Assembly: GCA_017311185.1 (NCBI GenBank)
Contig: JAESUZ010000338.1
Coordinates: 124,001 to 188,000, forward strand
Direction: 5' to 3'
Length of the DNA: 64,000 nt
Source of the DNA: Proteles cristata cristata
Lineage: Eukaryota > Chordata > Mammalia > Carnivora > Hyaenidae
Positions 31,963 through 43,195 of the stretch are shown here, piece after piece. Made by a program: the position numbers and the translations under genes. The notes below the pieces were generated by a model. It was not told the DNA's origin, made no database searches, and was given only the letters and a program-made list of their open reading frames with translations. Positions within the stretch are counted from its first letter, which is position 1. Each line of letters begins with the position of its first letter.

Positions 31963-32050
31963 CATATGTAGGTATATATACACACATACCTTATATATAT
32001 ATGTATATATATATATTTATATATTGTCTATATATATGTAATATATATAC
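31882..32050. repeat. (TA)n microsatellite cluster with an (AG)n island
   Basis: Blocks of TA repeats (31884-31900; 31920-31954; 31973-32050 interrupted by CA and TG) around a 16-nt AG island (31901-31916). Self-complementary, so able to form hairpins. The 86-codon frame across it is repeat translation. Confidence 0.95.
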
Positions 32051-32664
32051 AAACAAGCAAAATTCCACTAGTGATAAAATTATTTTGTGAGCTCAGTATT
32101 TTGTGAGCAATCACTTCTGAACATCTGATATACTACACAATGGCACATGCTTATGATTATAATGATATATTAATATATAGGTATAGCTGTAAAAAGGGAC
32201 ATTAAATCATGAAATGCCTTCTGAATCATTAAAGTTAAAGAATAGCTGCATGTTTCAATATTAATATCTGTATCCTTTACAGAAATTTAATCCTTTGAAA
32301 GCTGAGAGGGGCTTCTATGGTATCTGTGATTCCTTGTCTCCCTTCTGCCCAGTGTGTATAACCACCAGGAACAGGACAGTCTCAAGGAGCTGAGCAATCA
32401 CATAACCTCTAAGCTGGCTCTCAAAGTCCGCTACATTTACTACAGTAGGTTATAGGAGTTGCCATAACTGTGAAAGCAAACCTCAGCCTGCTAATTTGTC
32501 TCCAAAGAGGGGGGCATTTGCTGTTATTCTCCCCGATGCCATTCCTGTATCAGCCTCCCTGACACACCCTGGAAATCATGTCTGCCCATCCTGTGAGGGG
32601 TGCGGCCAGGGAGCCCTTCCCTCCATTCCCTCTAGAATAGTAGATAATAAATCAGTTTTGCTTA
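32051..32664. other. Unassigned DNA
   Basis: No recognised repeat. A slightly GC-richer part near 32500-32625 gives a 65-codon frame with no recognisable product. Confidence 0.35.
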
Positions 32665-32850
32665 CTATGGGCCAGATGTGCTCATGTTGCTGAAAACTTT
32701 CACAACAATTTCTGAGTCAGGTACTGTTATTGTGGCCATTTTACAAATGGGAAAACTGAAGCTAAGAGAAGGTAAATAACTTTCCTCAGAGTCAACTAAG
32801 AAATCCATGTGAAAGCTGTAGTGCTTGTATCTCAACCTAGCCACTGAATT
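32665..32850 (-). mobile_element. MIR SINE, antisense
   Basis: TTTCACAACAATTTCTGAGTCAGG, CCATTTTACAAATGGGAAAACTGAAG, AAATAACTTTCCTCAGAGTC and a decayed right part. Typical antisense MIR core. Confidence 0.75.
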
Positions 32851-33125
32851 TGCTTGTGCATGTCTGTGCTGCCTGTTATCTATTCCTCCCGTGGAAGCAA
32901 AACTGGTTTCATTCCTGTTTTTCTCCTTCTCAGCCATGTACGTTTCATGCCCTCCTATCCAAAGTGTGGCAAGAGCTTTGATCTTCTCTGTATTTCTTGT
33001 TCAGGTAAGTAGCATTAAATTCAGTGTGTTTTCTTTTAATCAAAATCTAAATCCATTGGTTTCCAGGAAGCAAAGGGTTATAGTACACAGGTAAGGTACA
33101 GAGATAGAAATAATGTTAACAGACC

Positions 33126-33172
33126 CAATATATACATATATATATATATATGACTATATATATATTATATGT
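33126..33172. repeat. (TA)n microsatellite
   Basis: Interrupted TA run with CA and GAC interruptions. Confidence 0.9.
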
Positions 33173-36149
33173 ATGTCACTATGATCATAAGGAGGATAAA
33201 AATCAATAAAACTTATTTATTCTGAAACAACAAATGAGAGGAAAGAAATCAATCTCAAATCTAGTTAACCTTATAGTCATATAGCCACACAGTTATTACC
33301 ATATTCAGGATATTTTGACTTCACATACAGATGTCTTTCCATTTGGGTAAACATGTATTTCTAAAATGAAATTCACTTCAGGAAAGGAACCACTATTTTT
33401 ATATCATGGTGTATTAAAACATAGATAATAAAATTATTTTGGCCTTTGAGACAGGCAGTTCCTGCAAAACAGGTTGTTTTTAAAGAGACAACAGAGTTAG
33501 CTGGCTAGAAATTATATGGAAAAAACAATTTTTTCACACAAACGTGTTTAACAGGTAACCACTGAGGATGCTTGTGTTTCACAAATTCATTGTACTCAAA
33601 TGTTTGCCTACATAGTTGGACTTGATTTTTATCTTCTTGACCCCAAGTGGTTGGCTAGACCAAGCGTTTCGTATTTCAACCCGTAGTGTAGGTGATCAAG
33701 GGACATTAGAGCTCAGGGACTGAGATGTCTTCCCAGCACTGTTGAGTTACCACATAACAATCAGGACACAAACATCATCGACCTCAGCTTCCTCCCCTGC
33801 AAAGGGGTAGTGGTAAGAGTTCACTGGCATCACAGGGCATGCACACCTTTGAGACCACCCATTGTCCAACACTATCTACAATTCAGAAGCCCTATTTTCA
33901 ACTTTCACATTAGCTTTCCCCACAGTACGCAGCCATTCATATGAATTTTTGATGAAATTCTGAGACTGTTTAAAAGAAAAGGAATCCCCAAGGTACAAGC
34001 CAATGCTATACAACAGTTGTGTCCAGCTCCATTTTATTAGGGACTGAACTGGGCAAATAAAACACCATAGATAATAAGTTGTGGCCAATTTGGCTCATGT
34101 AGGAGGAGGGAGGCTAATGGAAACAATCAACCTTGAGCCAGAAAGACAAAACTAAAACTTGGAGTCACAAGAGCAGAATTTACTCAGCTGGTGTCAAATT
34201 AGAGATATGACTATGGATGAACATGGGGCTGGCAGACAAGTCACCAGAAGCTGAACAGGGCAAGGAATGAGCTGGTTTGAGGTATAAAGGCAGCCTACGT
34301 GATCAAACCTGGAGTTTGGGATCTGGGACCAAGATAAGAACAGCCTAAAAGAATTTCAAAAGATGCTATTTGTACCTCTTTTGAAGAACCAAGCACAAAC
34401 TAGTAACCATCCTTATACAGAGTTCTCCAATCCTCCTCTCCTAAAACCAGTTTGGCTGCAGCTATAGAGCAGCATTTGTGGGCCGGTTTGCCATTTCTGT
34501 TCATGAGCACGAAGAGCAAAGTTTTCCAAAAAGAACCTGCACAGTCCACTTCATTAATCACCCTTCAGCTTGCTACCTTCTGCCCACATCAGGGTTGTAT
34601 GTCAGTTAAATCCATAGCAGTTGTATTTTTAAAGCAGCAATTATCCTCATTCCTTCTCACGGACACCCCATACAGTTAGTCTGGCTTAGGTCCAAGGCAA
34701 ACACAAAAAGAAAAGCATACACTGGCTAAAATAAATTCATATAAACATACCTCAGACTGGCTCAAAATCACTCAGATAATTTTTAAGCAGGTCCAATCTG
34801 ATTTACAAGTCAGGTTCAAAGTTGGTTCCATACCAAGTATGAATTAATTACATATATATTACCAAAACAACTATTTAAAAAGTCAAAGGCTAAGATCTTA
34901 GTTAAAATATCATTTAGAGAATATAGAGATTATCACTAAAAAACCTTACCACATCAAGACAAATGTAAGAGTTTGAATTATATGTATAAAAATAAGCATA
35001 GGTGGGAAAGAAAAGCTTGCTGAAAAGCAAGTGAGGGAAGAATTTAGAAATTCTACATTCAACTTGATCCATCTACACCGAAATGTCAACATATAACTTG
35101 CTTTTTTCTATTTGTGTATTAAATAGGCATGCTTACACTGGCCCGGATGATAAGAGGAATCTAGGGAAACCAAAGAGTGGATCTAACATATTACCTCTTT
35201 AACTACAGTCAACTAACTCTAAGTACATGTTTTCAAGGCAAGGAGATGTGGATTAAGCAAATTAATTCCTTTCTCCCCATTATGGAGCTGTCTTCTTTAA
35301 TCATTACCAAGGTTGAATACTAAGCTACCAAATACATAAAAAGAATTGCCTCACGAACGTTGGTAAAAGATGCTTGTGCCACATAAACACATGCAATTTA
35401 TGGTTATCTCAAGGCTTTTTCTTCTATTTTAAATGTTGCCTTTTAGCATCTATAATAACAAAAACTGTGGTCTAGTTGAAAAGAGTTCAGAAGACAACAC
35501 CCCAGGTTAATCATAAAAGACAGTCACTATTCCTCTGCTATGAGAGGATTTGCTCAAGAATACATCCATCATTGCAGGAAAAAACCACTTACATAGCAAT
35601 GATATGTCTATCTGCCACTAAATATCTCCAATTCATTTAGCTCTATTTGCTTAAGCCTCACCAATATGAAATTCATTCATTCATTCAAATATTCACTTTT
35701 TGAATAAATCCAATCCATTTGCAAATCACAATGAGATTTAGGGTCTCCTGAGGATCTAATCAAAAGTCAGTCCTCTTGCTGTGGAGACTGATCTGTGGGT
35801 TCGGAATGTGTGTCCTTTATTAAGACCCTGCCTTACCCAGTGAGAATTGTCCTTTCAGGTGCCAATCTCTGTCATAACAACCCTATCTAGATGCTCCCCA
35901 GGAGCCCCAGACCCAGGCTTGGTTCAGCTGCCAACTTACAGCCCTTCCACCTAGGTCTTGGCTGGATATTGCTCAATCTTCCTAAAAAATCCCTGCTTGC
36001 TCACTAGGCCTGTTACCTGATGCCAAGTTACTTCATGAAAATCTGTCTAACCTCCAGTTTTGATATTGACAAAATTGGCCTGGACTGATGCTACTTATGT
36101 ATTTTGGGGGTTAATGATAACTACATATCCTTCACATTTCATTGAATCT
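33173..36149. other. 3 kb with no recognised repeats
   Basis: No SINEC, L1, MIR, LTR or long microsatellite seen by eye. Open frames up to 75 codons lack any recognisable domain. This is the core of the 10-kb SINE-free interval described in findings. Unannotated exons or regulatory elements could hide here. Confidence 0.4.
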
Positions 36150-36412
36150 ATAGAATTTTTGCCTGGGCATGCTTAGCCTTAAACGTCTACACTAACTTTC
36201 CTGTGTTCTGGTTTCCTTCTCTGTAAAAGGGGGATAATGTTAGTATCTACCATAAAAGATACTATAAATTAAATTATATATATTTTATAAGTATATTAAA
36301 TTTTATAGGTTTATAAGTATATAAAACTCAGAAATTTACAAGTGTCTGGCAGATAATATATGCTATGTAAGTTATAATTAGTATTACTATTACTATTATT
36401 GTTGACTTCTTC
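36150..36412 (+). mobile_element. MIR SINE, sense, with (TTA)n end
   Basis: GGTTTCCTTCTCTGTAAAAG with GGGGATAATGTTAGTATC, then an inserted AT-rich repeat (36250-36325), then ACAAGTGTCTGGCAGATAA and a final TATTACTATTACTATTATTG. The order fits MIR with an internal AT expansion. Confidence 0.7.
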
Positions 36413-36794
36413 CAGTAAGCTGCAATAGCAGCTGAAGATGGAGATTGTGTCTATTTTGTTCTTAAAACCCCTCAGACCCAAAGGGTGATTTACATATCTT
36501 AAGCAATAAGGAGTTGTCCAATAAAATTGAATTACCAAGTACTTACCACAGACACCTAGAAATATTATATCTATCATATAGCTGTAGAAAGTAAGACCTT
36601 AGAAATCAAATTGCCTACTTAAACACATAAAGTCACTAAAAAAGCAAGACAGTCAAAAGCCCATGTTTCTGTTTCCATGCACTGTCTTCACACTATACTG
36701 TTTTCCTGATATAAGAACCAATGTATTTACTCAGACCTTATGATTTATGTAAATTTACTTTTCCTTGGGCAAGGGCATGGCATAGAGTACCTTA

Positions 36795-36925
36795 GGCATG
36801 CTCATTCATTCATATATTTATTAAGCAGCCTTGTGCCAGACTGTTTTAGGTGGAAGGAGACTACTGTACAATGGACATAAAGCATTGCCTCGTGGAGCTT
36901 ACATTTGGCAGGAGGGAGGTGGAGG
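36795..36925 (-). mobile_element. L2-like 3' end, antisense
   Basis: TGCTCATTCATTCATATATT, TATTAAGCAGCC, TTGTGCCAGACTGTTTTAGG, GCCTCGTGGAGCTTACATTTGG. Classic antisense L2 end. Confidence 0.75.
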
Positions 36926-38586
36926 GGGTTTAGAAAATAATTTAGAAAATAATTTCTGTTAAATCGTGATAATATTGAGAGACTGCTCCATTATGTCACC
37001 TACAGTGACACTATCAGCTCCTATTCCATTTATTCTTATCCCTTTCTAGAGCCACTGGACTACCTTTCTCCAACATCTTGGTTAGTGAAGAGAAATATAT
37101 TGATTTGATGCTGAGAGGCGGGTAACATCGTTATTTTGCTGTCAATCCTCATACCAAAAGTCTCTACTTCACAGCTGACCTGAGGAAGAACCCCACTACC
37201 AGGTACAGGCAGAAACCTAAATGGTCCTAGGGAAGTCCAGCAGCTCAAAGTGAGAAAGCTCTCCTGGATGAGAAAGGCATCACTTCTATTCAGCCACAGG
37301 AAAAGAAGTAAATGGCCCCAATCCTGATCCTGTTTCTATCTCAAATACAACCACAAAATAAACAGAGAATTCATTTGGTAGGAATAATTCTCTTTTTACA
37401 AAGATGATATGCTATATCATATTATGTGCTCTAAAATCTCAGGGCTTATCTTAAAGAAAAAGAAAAGTTTTATAGTCATCAACTTCATTTTAAGAGTTTT
37501 GAGGCACCTTCAAGATTTTATGACCTTTTACCAATGCAGCAATCACAGATGGGTATTGCTCTTTAAAGCTAATTAATGTCAACCTAAGTATAAGTGAGTC
37601 AGACCTATGAGTTTCTAAGCATTATGGTTAATTATACAGCCGAAACCAAGCCTTTGTAGAGTAGTTTTAATTCACTGGCTTTCTGAATAAGCCTGCTGAA
37701 GAAATATTTTACTTAATGACATTAATTGTCTTGATATTGGGTTTGGATAAGTTGCTTTTTCATATAGCAACTGAATGGGGGGAAAAACCCCTAGCAAACA
37801 CATAAAAAAATAGAAATCTATCAATAAAGTTCTTTTTTCCCAAATTACTACATTAAACCTGCATTCAGGACCTGTCAAGCTATTGATCTACTCTTCATAA
37901 TTCTGTTTCTTCCAAACAGCTATACTCTTCAATCACGTTTGATAATTAAACATCGAATCCTTGCCAAAGGACCTGTTAAAAATATCCATACCTCTGCTCT
38001 GGGAAAGCCTCTGATAGAAATGATATATTGAATAGTTTAGATTCAAATCATTGCCCTGATTTAAACCAGGTGGAAATAATACTATAAGTAATATAAATAA
38101 TTGAGTGCCACCCATAATGCCATATATCAAAGACTGCCAAAGATATTTAATGTTGAAGTCTTTCCCAATACTAAGCCTCAGGAGATTTATAACAGGTCAA
38201 GGTGATTGGACCTCCTTAATTAGAATATAAATTCATTTATTGATTTATTGTATCAAACAGATCAATGAGTGGCTACTGATTTTTTTTACATGCTCAGTTT
38301 CTATTACAATGACAGCTATCAGTTAAATATTAATCAGAATCCCCCACCTCACCAGTAGTTTTAGTGTCCTGGACTCAAGCAAGACAGGGACATTTTGTGT
38401 TACAATTCCATGCCATTCTAGCTTCAGAGTTTTGGACATAGAATACTTGACACTAAACAAAACTTGCATCCAACTACCAACTCTGAGGCAACGTATTACT
38501 CATTTGTGTATAGGTATATATCATGCATATGCCCAGGCCAGCTCTGTAGACCTATGAAAACCAAAGTGACTTCTTCATCTCAGAGT
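36926..38586. other. Unassigned DNA
   Basis: No recognised repeat in about 1.66 kb. Frames of 62-68 codons on the reverse strand are unremarkable. Confidence 0.4.
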
Positions 38587-38750
38587 AAAGAGGGAGAGAG
38601 GGAGGGAGAGAGAGAAAGGGAGGGGAAGGGAGAGAAGGAAAGGGGAGAGAAGGAAAGAGGGAGAGGAGGAGAGAAGGAGGAGGAGGGAGGGGAAGGAAGG
38701 AAGGAAGGAAGGAAGGAAGGAAGGAAGGAAGGAAGGAAGGAAGAAAGGAA

Positions 38751-38823
<73 letters not shown>

Positions 38824-38905
38824 GGAGAGGAGGGGGTAAAGGGAGAGGAAGAGAATAGGGAGAGGGAAAAAGGGAGAGAGGAAGAGGGGGGAAGAGGTAG
38901 AGGGA
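38587..38905. repeat. Purine microsatellite: mixed GA, (GGAA)n, (GAAA)n
   Basis: Uninterrupted purine from 38587 to 38836 (250 nt): irregular G/A to about 38690, about 12 GGAA units (about 38690-38742), about 18 GAAA units (about 38751-38822), then more G/A with rare T to 38905. It translates as a Glu/Lys/Arg-rich 161-codon frame that is an artefact. Confidence 0.98.
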
Positions 38906-39685
38906 GATGCTTAGCTGTGAGTGTTGCAGAGGGGACCTGGGGGCTCTGACTATTCCTGTGAAGAATGTGAACTCATCTTTCAGAGCTTCTTCTAGCCCCT
39001 AGTTCCTGCTTACAGTCTTTTTGTTGTTCTGCAGCCAATATGAACTTGCCTCTCTGTGCCTTCCCTCTCTGAAAGCTTTTCAGTTTGCAGAAATTGCAGT
39101 TAATGCAATTTCCAGCTTTCAAATTTTTGTTGCAATCTCTTCATCTGTCATTCCTCTCCCCTTCTGTTCTTGTACATTTATGCCTTCTCCATTGCTTTGC
39201 TGTCAGAAGGAAGAGTTTTATGAAGGAGCAGAGGTAAACCCATGTGTTTAATATGTCATATTTGGCCAGAAGTCTCCACTATACCCTGGCATACCACTAT
39301 AATCTAAATCTATTTGACCCCAGATGGCTGATTTCTAAGGTGGGACTAACACTAAAAGCAGTGAATGGCATTCCTTCCCTTCTTTCTTGCTCCTCTGGTT
39401 CCATGGATTGGGTTATATGCAACTAATGATCAGCAGCAGCACTACTATAAGTAAGTGACATATTATGGTGGGGGTTACAGATAAATCTCAAAGTTCAAAT
39501 TTAAAAACCTGGCCAATTACTCTCTTATTAAGATATTAAAAATAGGGAGTAACACTTAGGAAAACAGAAATAAGTGAGTCATAGTGTCAGGGCACAACCC
39601 ATTCAATCCTGAATAGATAGGTGGGTCACATGCAGAGTAAAAAAAGTGCAGTTGATGGAGTAAAGATTATGTGGAGGAAAGAATA
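38906..39685. other. Unassigned DNA
   Basis: Nothing recognised before the antisense L1 at about 39.69 kb. Frames of 60-76 codons are not supported. Confidence 0.35.
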
Positions 39686-40257
39686 TCACTTCCTCCCCGC
39701 CACTTGATCTAACCTGCTATTGAACCTCTCTATTCAATTTTTCAGTTCAATTATTGTACTCCTCAGCTTTTTGTTTGTTTTTTGTTTTTTATTTATTTTT
39801 CAGCTTTTTTACTTCTGGTACTTTTTTTAGCACTTTTTTATATTTTCTATCTCTATCACATTTCTATCTTTGTTCATGCGTTGTGTTCCTGACTTTGGTA
39901 AGCATGTTCGTTACCATTATTTTGAATTTCCTATTCTGTAAATCACTTATCTCTGTTTCATGAGCGTTTCTGGAGATTTATCTTGCTCTCTTTTGTTTGG
40001 AACATATTCCCCTGCTTCTTTGTTTTCCTTGACTCTCTGTGCTCTACATTAGATAAAACGGTCATCTTGAGAGACTGTGATTTCCTGGAGAAATGAACCC
40101 TGTCAGTCAGCCCAGCCTGAGCTCCTATTTGGCTCTAGAACTTTTGTGATTATTCAGGCCACCATCTTTTTTCTTAGTGGCTCCCAGTACTTGAGGGTAT
40201 GCCATGATTCATCAGTATCCCAAAGGGAAGGATGAAAGTCAGCACCTAGATGCTGAC

Positions 40258-41290
40258 TGACCAGAAGGCAGACCCTGGGGCAGCAGCTGGGAAGCTATGC
40301 AGTGAAACCTCTTCCAGGAAGAAACTGGGAGAAGGACATTTTTGCCTTCTCCCTCTGCACTGAGCATAGGTGTGTAGCCACAGGGGGTGCTCCTACACCC
40401 ATTTAAAAGCTGCTTCTTTGTTTTCTATGGTCCTGTGGGACTCATAAATGCAAGTGCCATTGGTTATCAGAGCTGGGTGACTGGGGGCCCATTCCTTGAG
40501 TGGCAGCCATAAAAGTTGGGGGAATCCAGATGTGTGGACAAGTTCCTTCCAGAAAGATGCTGGCAACTTCGTTTTACTGTTGGACCAAGTGTAAAGGGAA
40601 GTGCCCACCAGCTCTTTTGGGCTTGAGAGATGATCTCAGTCAGTACCATGCCAATTATAAGCAAGACCCTCAGGTAGCAGCTCATAAAGTGTGCACTCAA
40701 ACTCCTTCCAGAGAAAGACTCAGAGATGGGCATTTAAAAAAAAATTTTTTTTTTACATTTATTTATTTTTGAGAGACAGAGACAGAGCACAAGTGGGGGA
40801 GGGGCAGAAAGAGAATGAGACAGAGAATCCAAAGCAGGCTCCAGGCTCCAAGCTGTCAGCACAGAGCCCAATGCATGGCTCGAACTCACAAACTGAGATC
40901 ATGACCTGACCTGAAGTCGGACACTTAACCGACTGAGCCACCCAGGTGCCCTGTGATGGGCATTTTTATCTGCTCACTCTGTGCTAAGCCCTGGGAGGAT
41001 AGCCCACTGTGAATGCTTTCTCCTTGTTAACAACTGCTTCTTTGTTGGCCATAGTCCTATGGGAGTCATCAATGCAAGTCCTGTTAGCTTTCAGAGCTCT
41101 GTGATTTGAGAACCTGTCTCTTTCCAGTAGTAACCTTAAAAGTTGAAGTGCTAGATGTGTGGCCCCAACCCTTAGTGCCGCAGGGAGATGCTGGGAGCTG
41201 GATGTTTCCTCTCTGTTACTGTATATGCTGTGGCAGTAGTAGGATTTATGACAAGAGTATGTTTCAGCCTTTACTACCCAATTTGATGTA
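40258..41290. repeat. Two diverged copies of a ~400-bp unit in the L1 5' UTR
   Basis: Unit A (about 40258-40655) and unit B (about 40656-41290, including the SINE) share the same order of landmarks: AGACCCT and GCAGCT near the start, CTTCCAG, GGACATTTTTGCC / GGGCATTTTTATC, GCTGCTTCTTTG / ACTGCTTCTTTG, GGACTCATAAATGCAAG / GGAGTCATCAATGCAAG, AAAAGTTG, AGATGTGTGG and AGATGCTGG. Overall identity looks moderate, so the duplication is old. Confidence 0.7.
40736..40954 (-). mobile_element. SINEC_Fc-type SINE, antisense
   Basis: A/T tail, GAGAGACAGAGACAG block, GGCTCCAAGCTGTCAGCACAG and head ending CCACCCAGGTGCCC. An 11-bp TSD, GATGGGCATTT, lies at 40725-40735 and 40955-40965. It sits in the second 5' UTR unit of the old L1. 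Confidence 0.95.
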
Positions 41291-41574
41291 AGTATTTTTT
41301 CAGGTGCCTGATGTATAGGAGTCACTCAACCAGTTTCTAGATTTCTTTCAGAAGCAACTGCTCCACGTTTAGCTACAAATTTGGTGTATGCGTGGGAGGA
41401 AGGAACTTCAGAAGCCTCTTGTGTCACCATCTTGGTCCAGAGTCTGCATTTTATTTGTTCTTGGTGAAAGGTTATGCTTCGTTCCTCAGTGGAATCAAGA
41501 GAATCAATCTGCTTCTATTATGAATAATTTTAATATTTAACTATTTAAATAATACTATTTATTAAGCATTTATT

Positions 41575-41780
41575 TTCTATCAGGCAGTATGCCAAATGTC
41601 TGATGCACATTAACACATTTAATCTTCACAACTATATGAGATACATATTATTAATACCCAATGTAGAGGTGAAAAAACTGGCATTAAGTGAGGTTAAATA
41701 ATTTGCCAAAGTCACACAGCTGACAAATGGCAGAGCTACAGGCTGAATCCAGTCAGCCTCCAAAGTTCACCTATTTACTT
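41575..41780 (-). mobile_element. MIR SINE, antisense
   Basis: TTAACACATTTAATCTTCACAAC, TATGAGATACATATTATTAATACC, AGGTGAAAAAACTGG, AAGTCACACAGCTGACAAATGGCAGAGC and a decayed end. A well-preserved antisense MIR, with the central core from about 41690 to 41740. Confidence 0.85.
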
Positions 41781-43005
41781 CTTTATTATATTACCTTATT
41801 ATGCCTGTGAAATTCCTTGGCATGAAGAATGAAAAGGGAATCTACATTAATCACATTTAACTTTTCTTTAAATACTTTGTGTGATGTCCATGACCCCTCT
41901 TACAAATACTTCAGATTATTTTGGGTATACCCTATATAACAATCTTAGACAAATGCTCTGGAAACACCAAAGGAATTGAGCTTTTTAAAATATAAAATCT
42001 CATTGCCACAGGCAAGAATGCTCTATGAAATTAGAGACAGATTTTGCTTATAATTTAATAGTCTTTTTTCCTCCATCATTTGCATAGCGATACAGCTTTT
42101 ATAGAGTTTTAATTCTGAATTTACATTCCAAAAATGTCAGTCTGGAGGCTGGAATCCTAATAACTTTGCTGTATGCCTATTTTACTGAATACGTATAAAT
42201 GTTTATTTTCTTTAAGCAGCATATTTCGGAGGTAAAATGTATTCCAAAGGCTTTAATCGAAGCAGAGGCTGTCATAAAACTTCCCTGGCATATCTTTCTC
42301 TTACAGTTAACCAAATTACATTGGGTATTTGAAGCAAATAGGATATAACAAAGTGATGTGGGTGGACAAAATGTATGAACTGCATCCTGTTTATGGGACA
42401 TTTTTACAATTGTATAGGCTGACAGCTATGCTTAGAGAAACAGTTGAAGAAAATAAAATCATTCACTCAGTGGTTTATAAGCCAAAGAGAGAAAAAAAGG
42501 ATGTTAATCTTCAAGATAAAAGTGTGGAGTCAAGAATGAGTTTTATATTAAAAAAAATCATTACAAAGGTCCTTGAAAGAATGTAAAAGACAATACAATT
42601 TATAATGACTATTGGGAAAGTGGGTCCACCAATCCAGAATTGGAACCCTCTGTCCTTTCTTTCTGTGAGTGTGCCTCTCTCTAAAGACGTTTCTGTCACC
42701 TTGGGTGCATTTTTATCAGATTTGGAGCGCACATTTGGGAAGCCATGACTAAACATAGACCAATGACATATGCTGAATCGACTTGGGCAGAGAGATGTGG
42801 GAGGGGTACTCGGAGCTGACTCAGAGCTGAGGCACAGGAGGGAGGTCCCTGCCATACACATTAAGGTTCTCTAAACAGAGAAAGCCTTCAGAGATTTTAA
42901 ACGTGAGTCCACAAATCAATAATTCCAGTGGCAAATGCTCTGAATTGCCCTTCTGATTTTGGCTTGAGCTGCTTCTCACCTGAGTCACACAGCATGATTC
43001 ATGCA
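41781..43005. other. Unassigned DNA
   Basis: No recognised repeat. Overlapping frames of 85 codons (+, 42329-42586) and 116 codons (-, 42511-42861) exist. The 116-codon frame has mixed composition with a hydrophobic end but no domain I know. I treat both as chance. Confidence 0.4.
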
Positions 43006-43195
43006 CAGTGGCTGCACACTCTCTTTTGGAGGACTTTTTAAAAAGACTATGGGTACCCAGTTCCCAACCAGACCAGTTAATTTGGAAATCTATGGGAGGG
43101 GCGGGAGTAGGGAGTACATGCATAGCCCCAAGGCACTAGCATTTTCAAAAGCTCCTCCAGTAAGTCTAAGGAGCAGCCAATGTTGAGAACTACTG
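43006..43195. mobile_element. MER5A-like hAT element
   Basis: 190 bp, matching the family's usual length of about 189. The left end CAGTGGCTGCACACTC and right end TGTTGAGAACTACTG fit hAT-Charlie terminal repeats. Internal landmarks: GGACTTTTTAAAAAG, CCAGACCAGTTAATTTGG, TGGGAGGGGCGGGAGTAGGG, TTTTCAAAAGCTCCTCCAG. The 8-bp flanks no longer match. Confidence 0.65.

Larger units (their letters stand above)
39690..41446 (-). mobile_element. Old L1 5' end: 5' UTR plus start of ORF1, antisense
   Basis: Reading the reverse strand from 41446, the element opens with GACCAAGATGGTGACAC, the YY1-type CAAGATGG motif found at L1 5' ends (41425-41434). About 1.3 kb of 5' UTR follows, including a roughly 400-bp unit present twice. 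It then enters A-rich ORF1-like sequence: the reverse of 39700-39760 contains ATTGAACTGAAAAATTGAAT and AGGTTCAATAGCAGGTTAGA, coding for a Glu/Leu/Lys-type coiled-coil segment with a stop. The body 3' of this is absent. A SINE (40736-40954) interrupts it. Confidence 0.65.

Noticed and set aside
38464..38949. 161-codon open frame, the longest in the window
   Set aside because: Nearly all of it translates a GGAA/GAAA microsatellite into Glu/Lys/Arg repeats. No start context, domain or neighbour supports a gene.
42511..42861. 116-codon reverse-strand frame
   Set aside because: No recognised domain, overlaps another frame on the other strand, and no sign of splicing or promoter. Length is within chance for 64 kb of six-frame reading.
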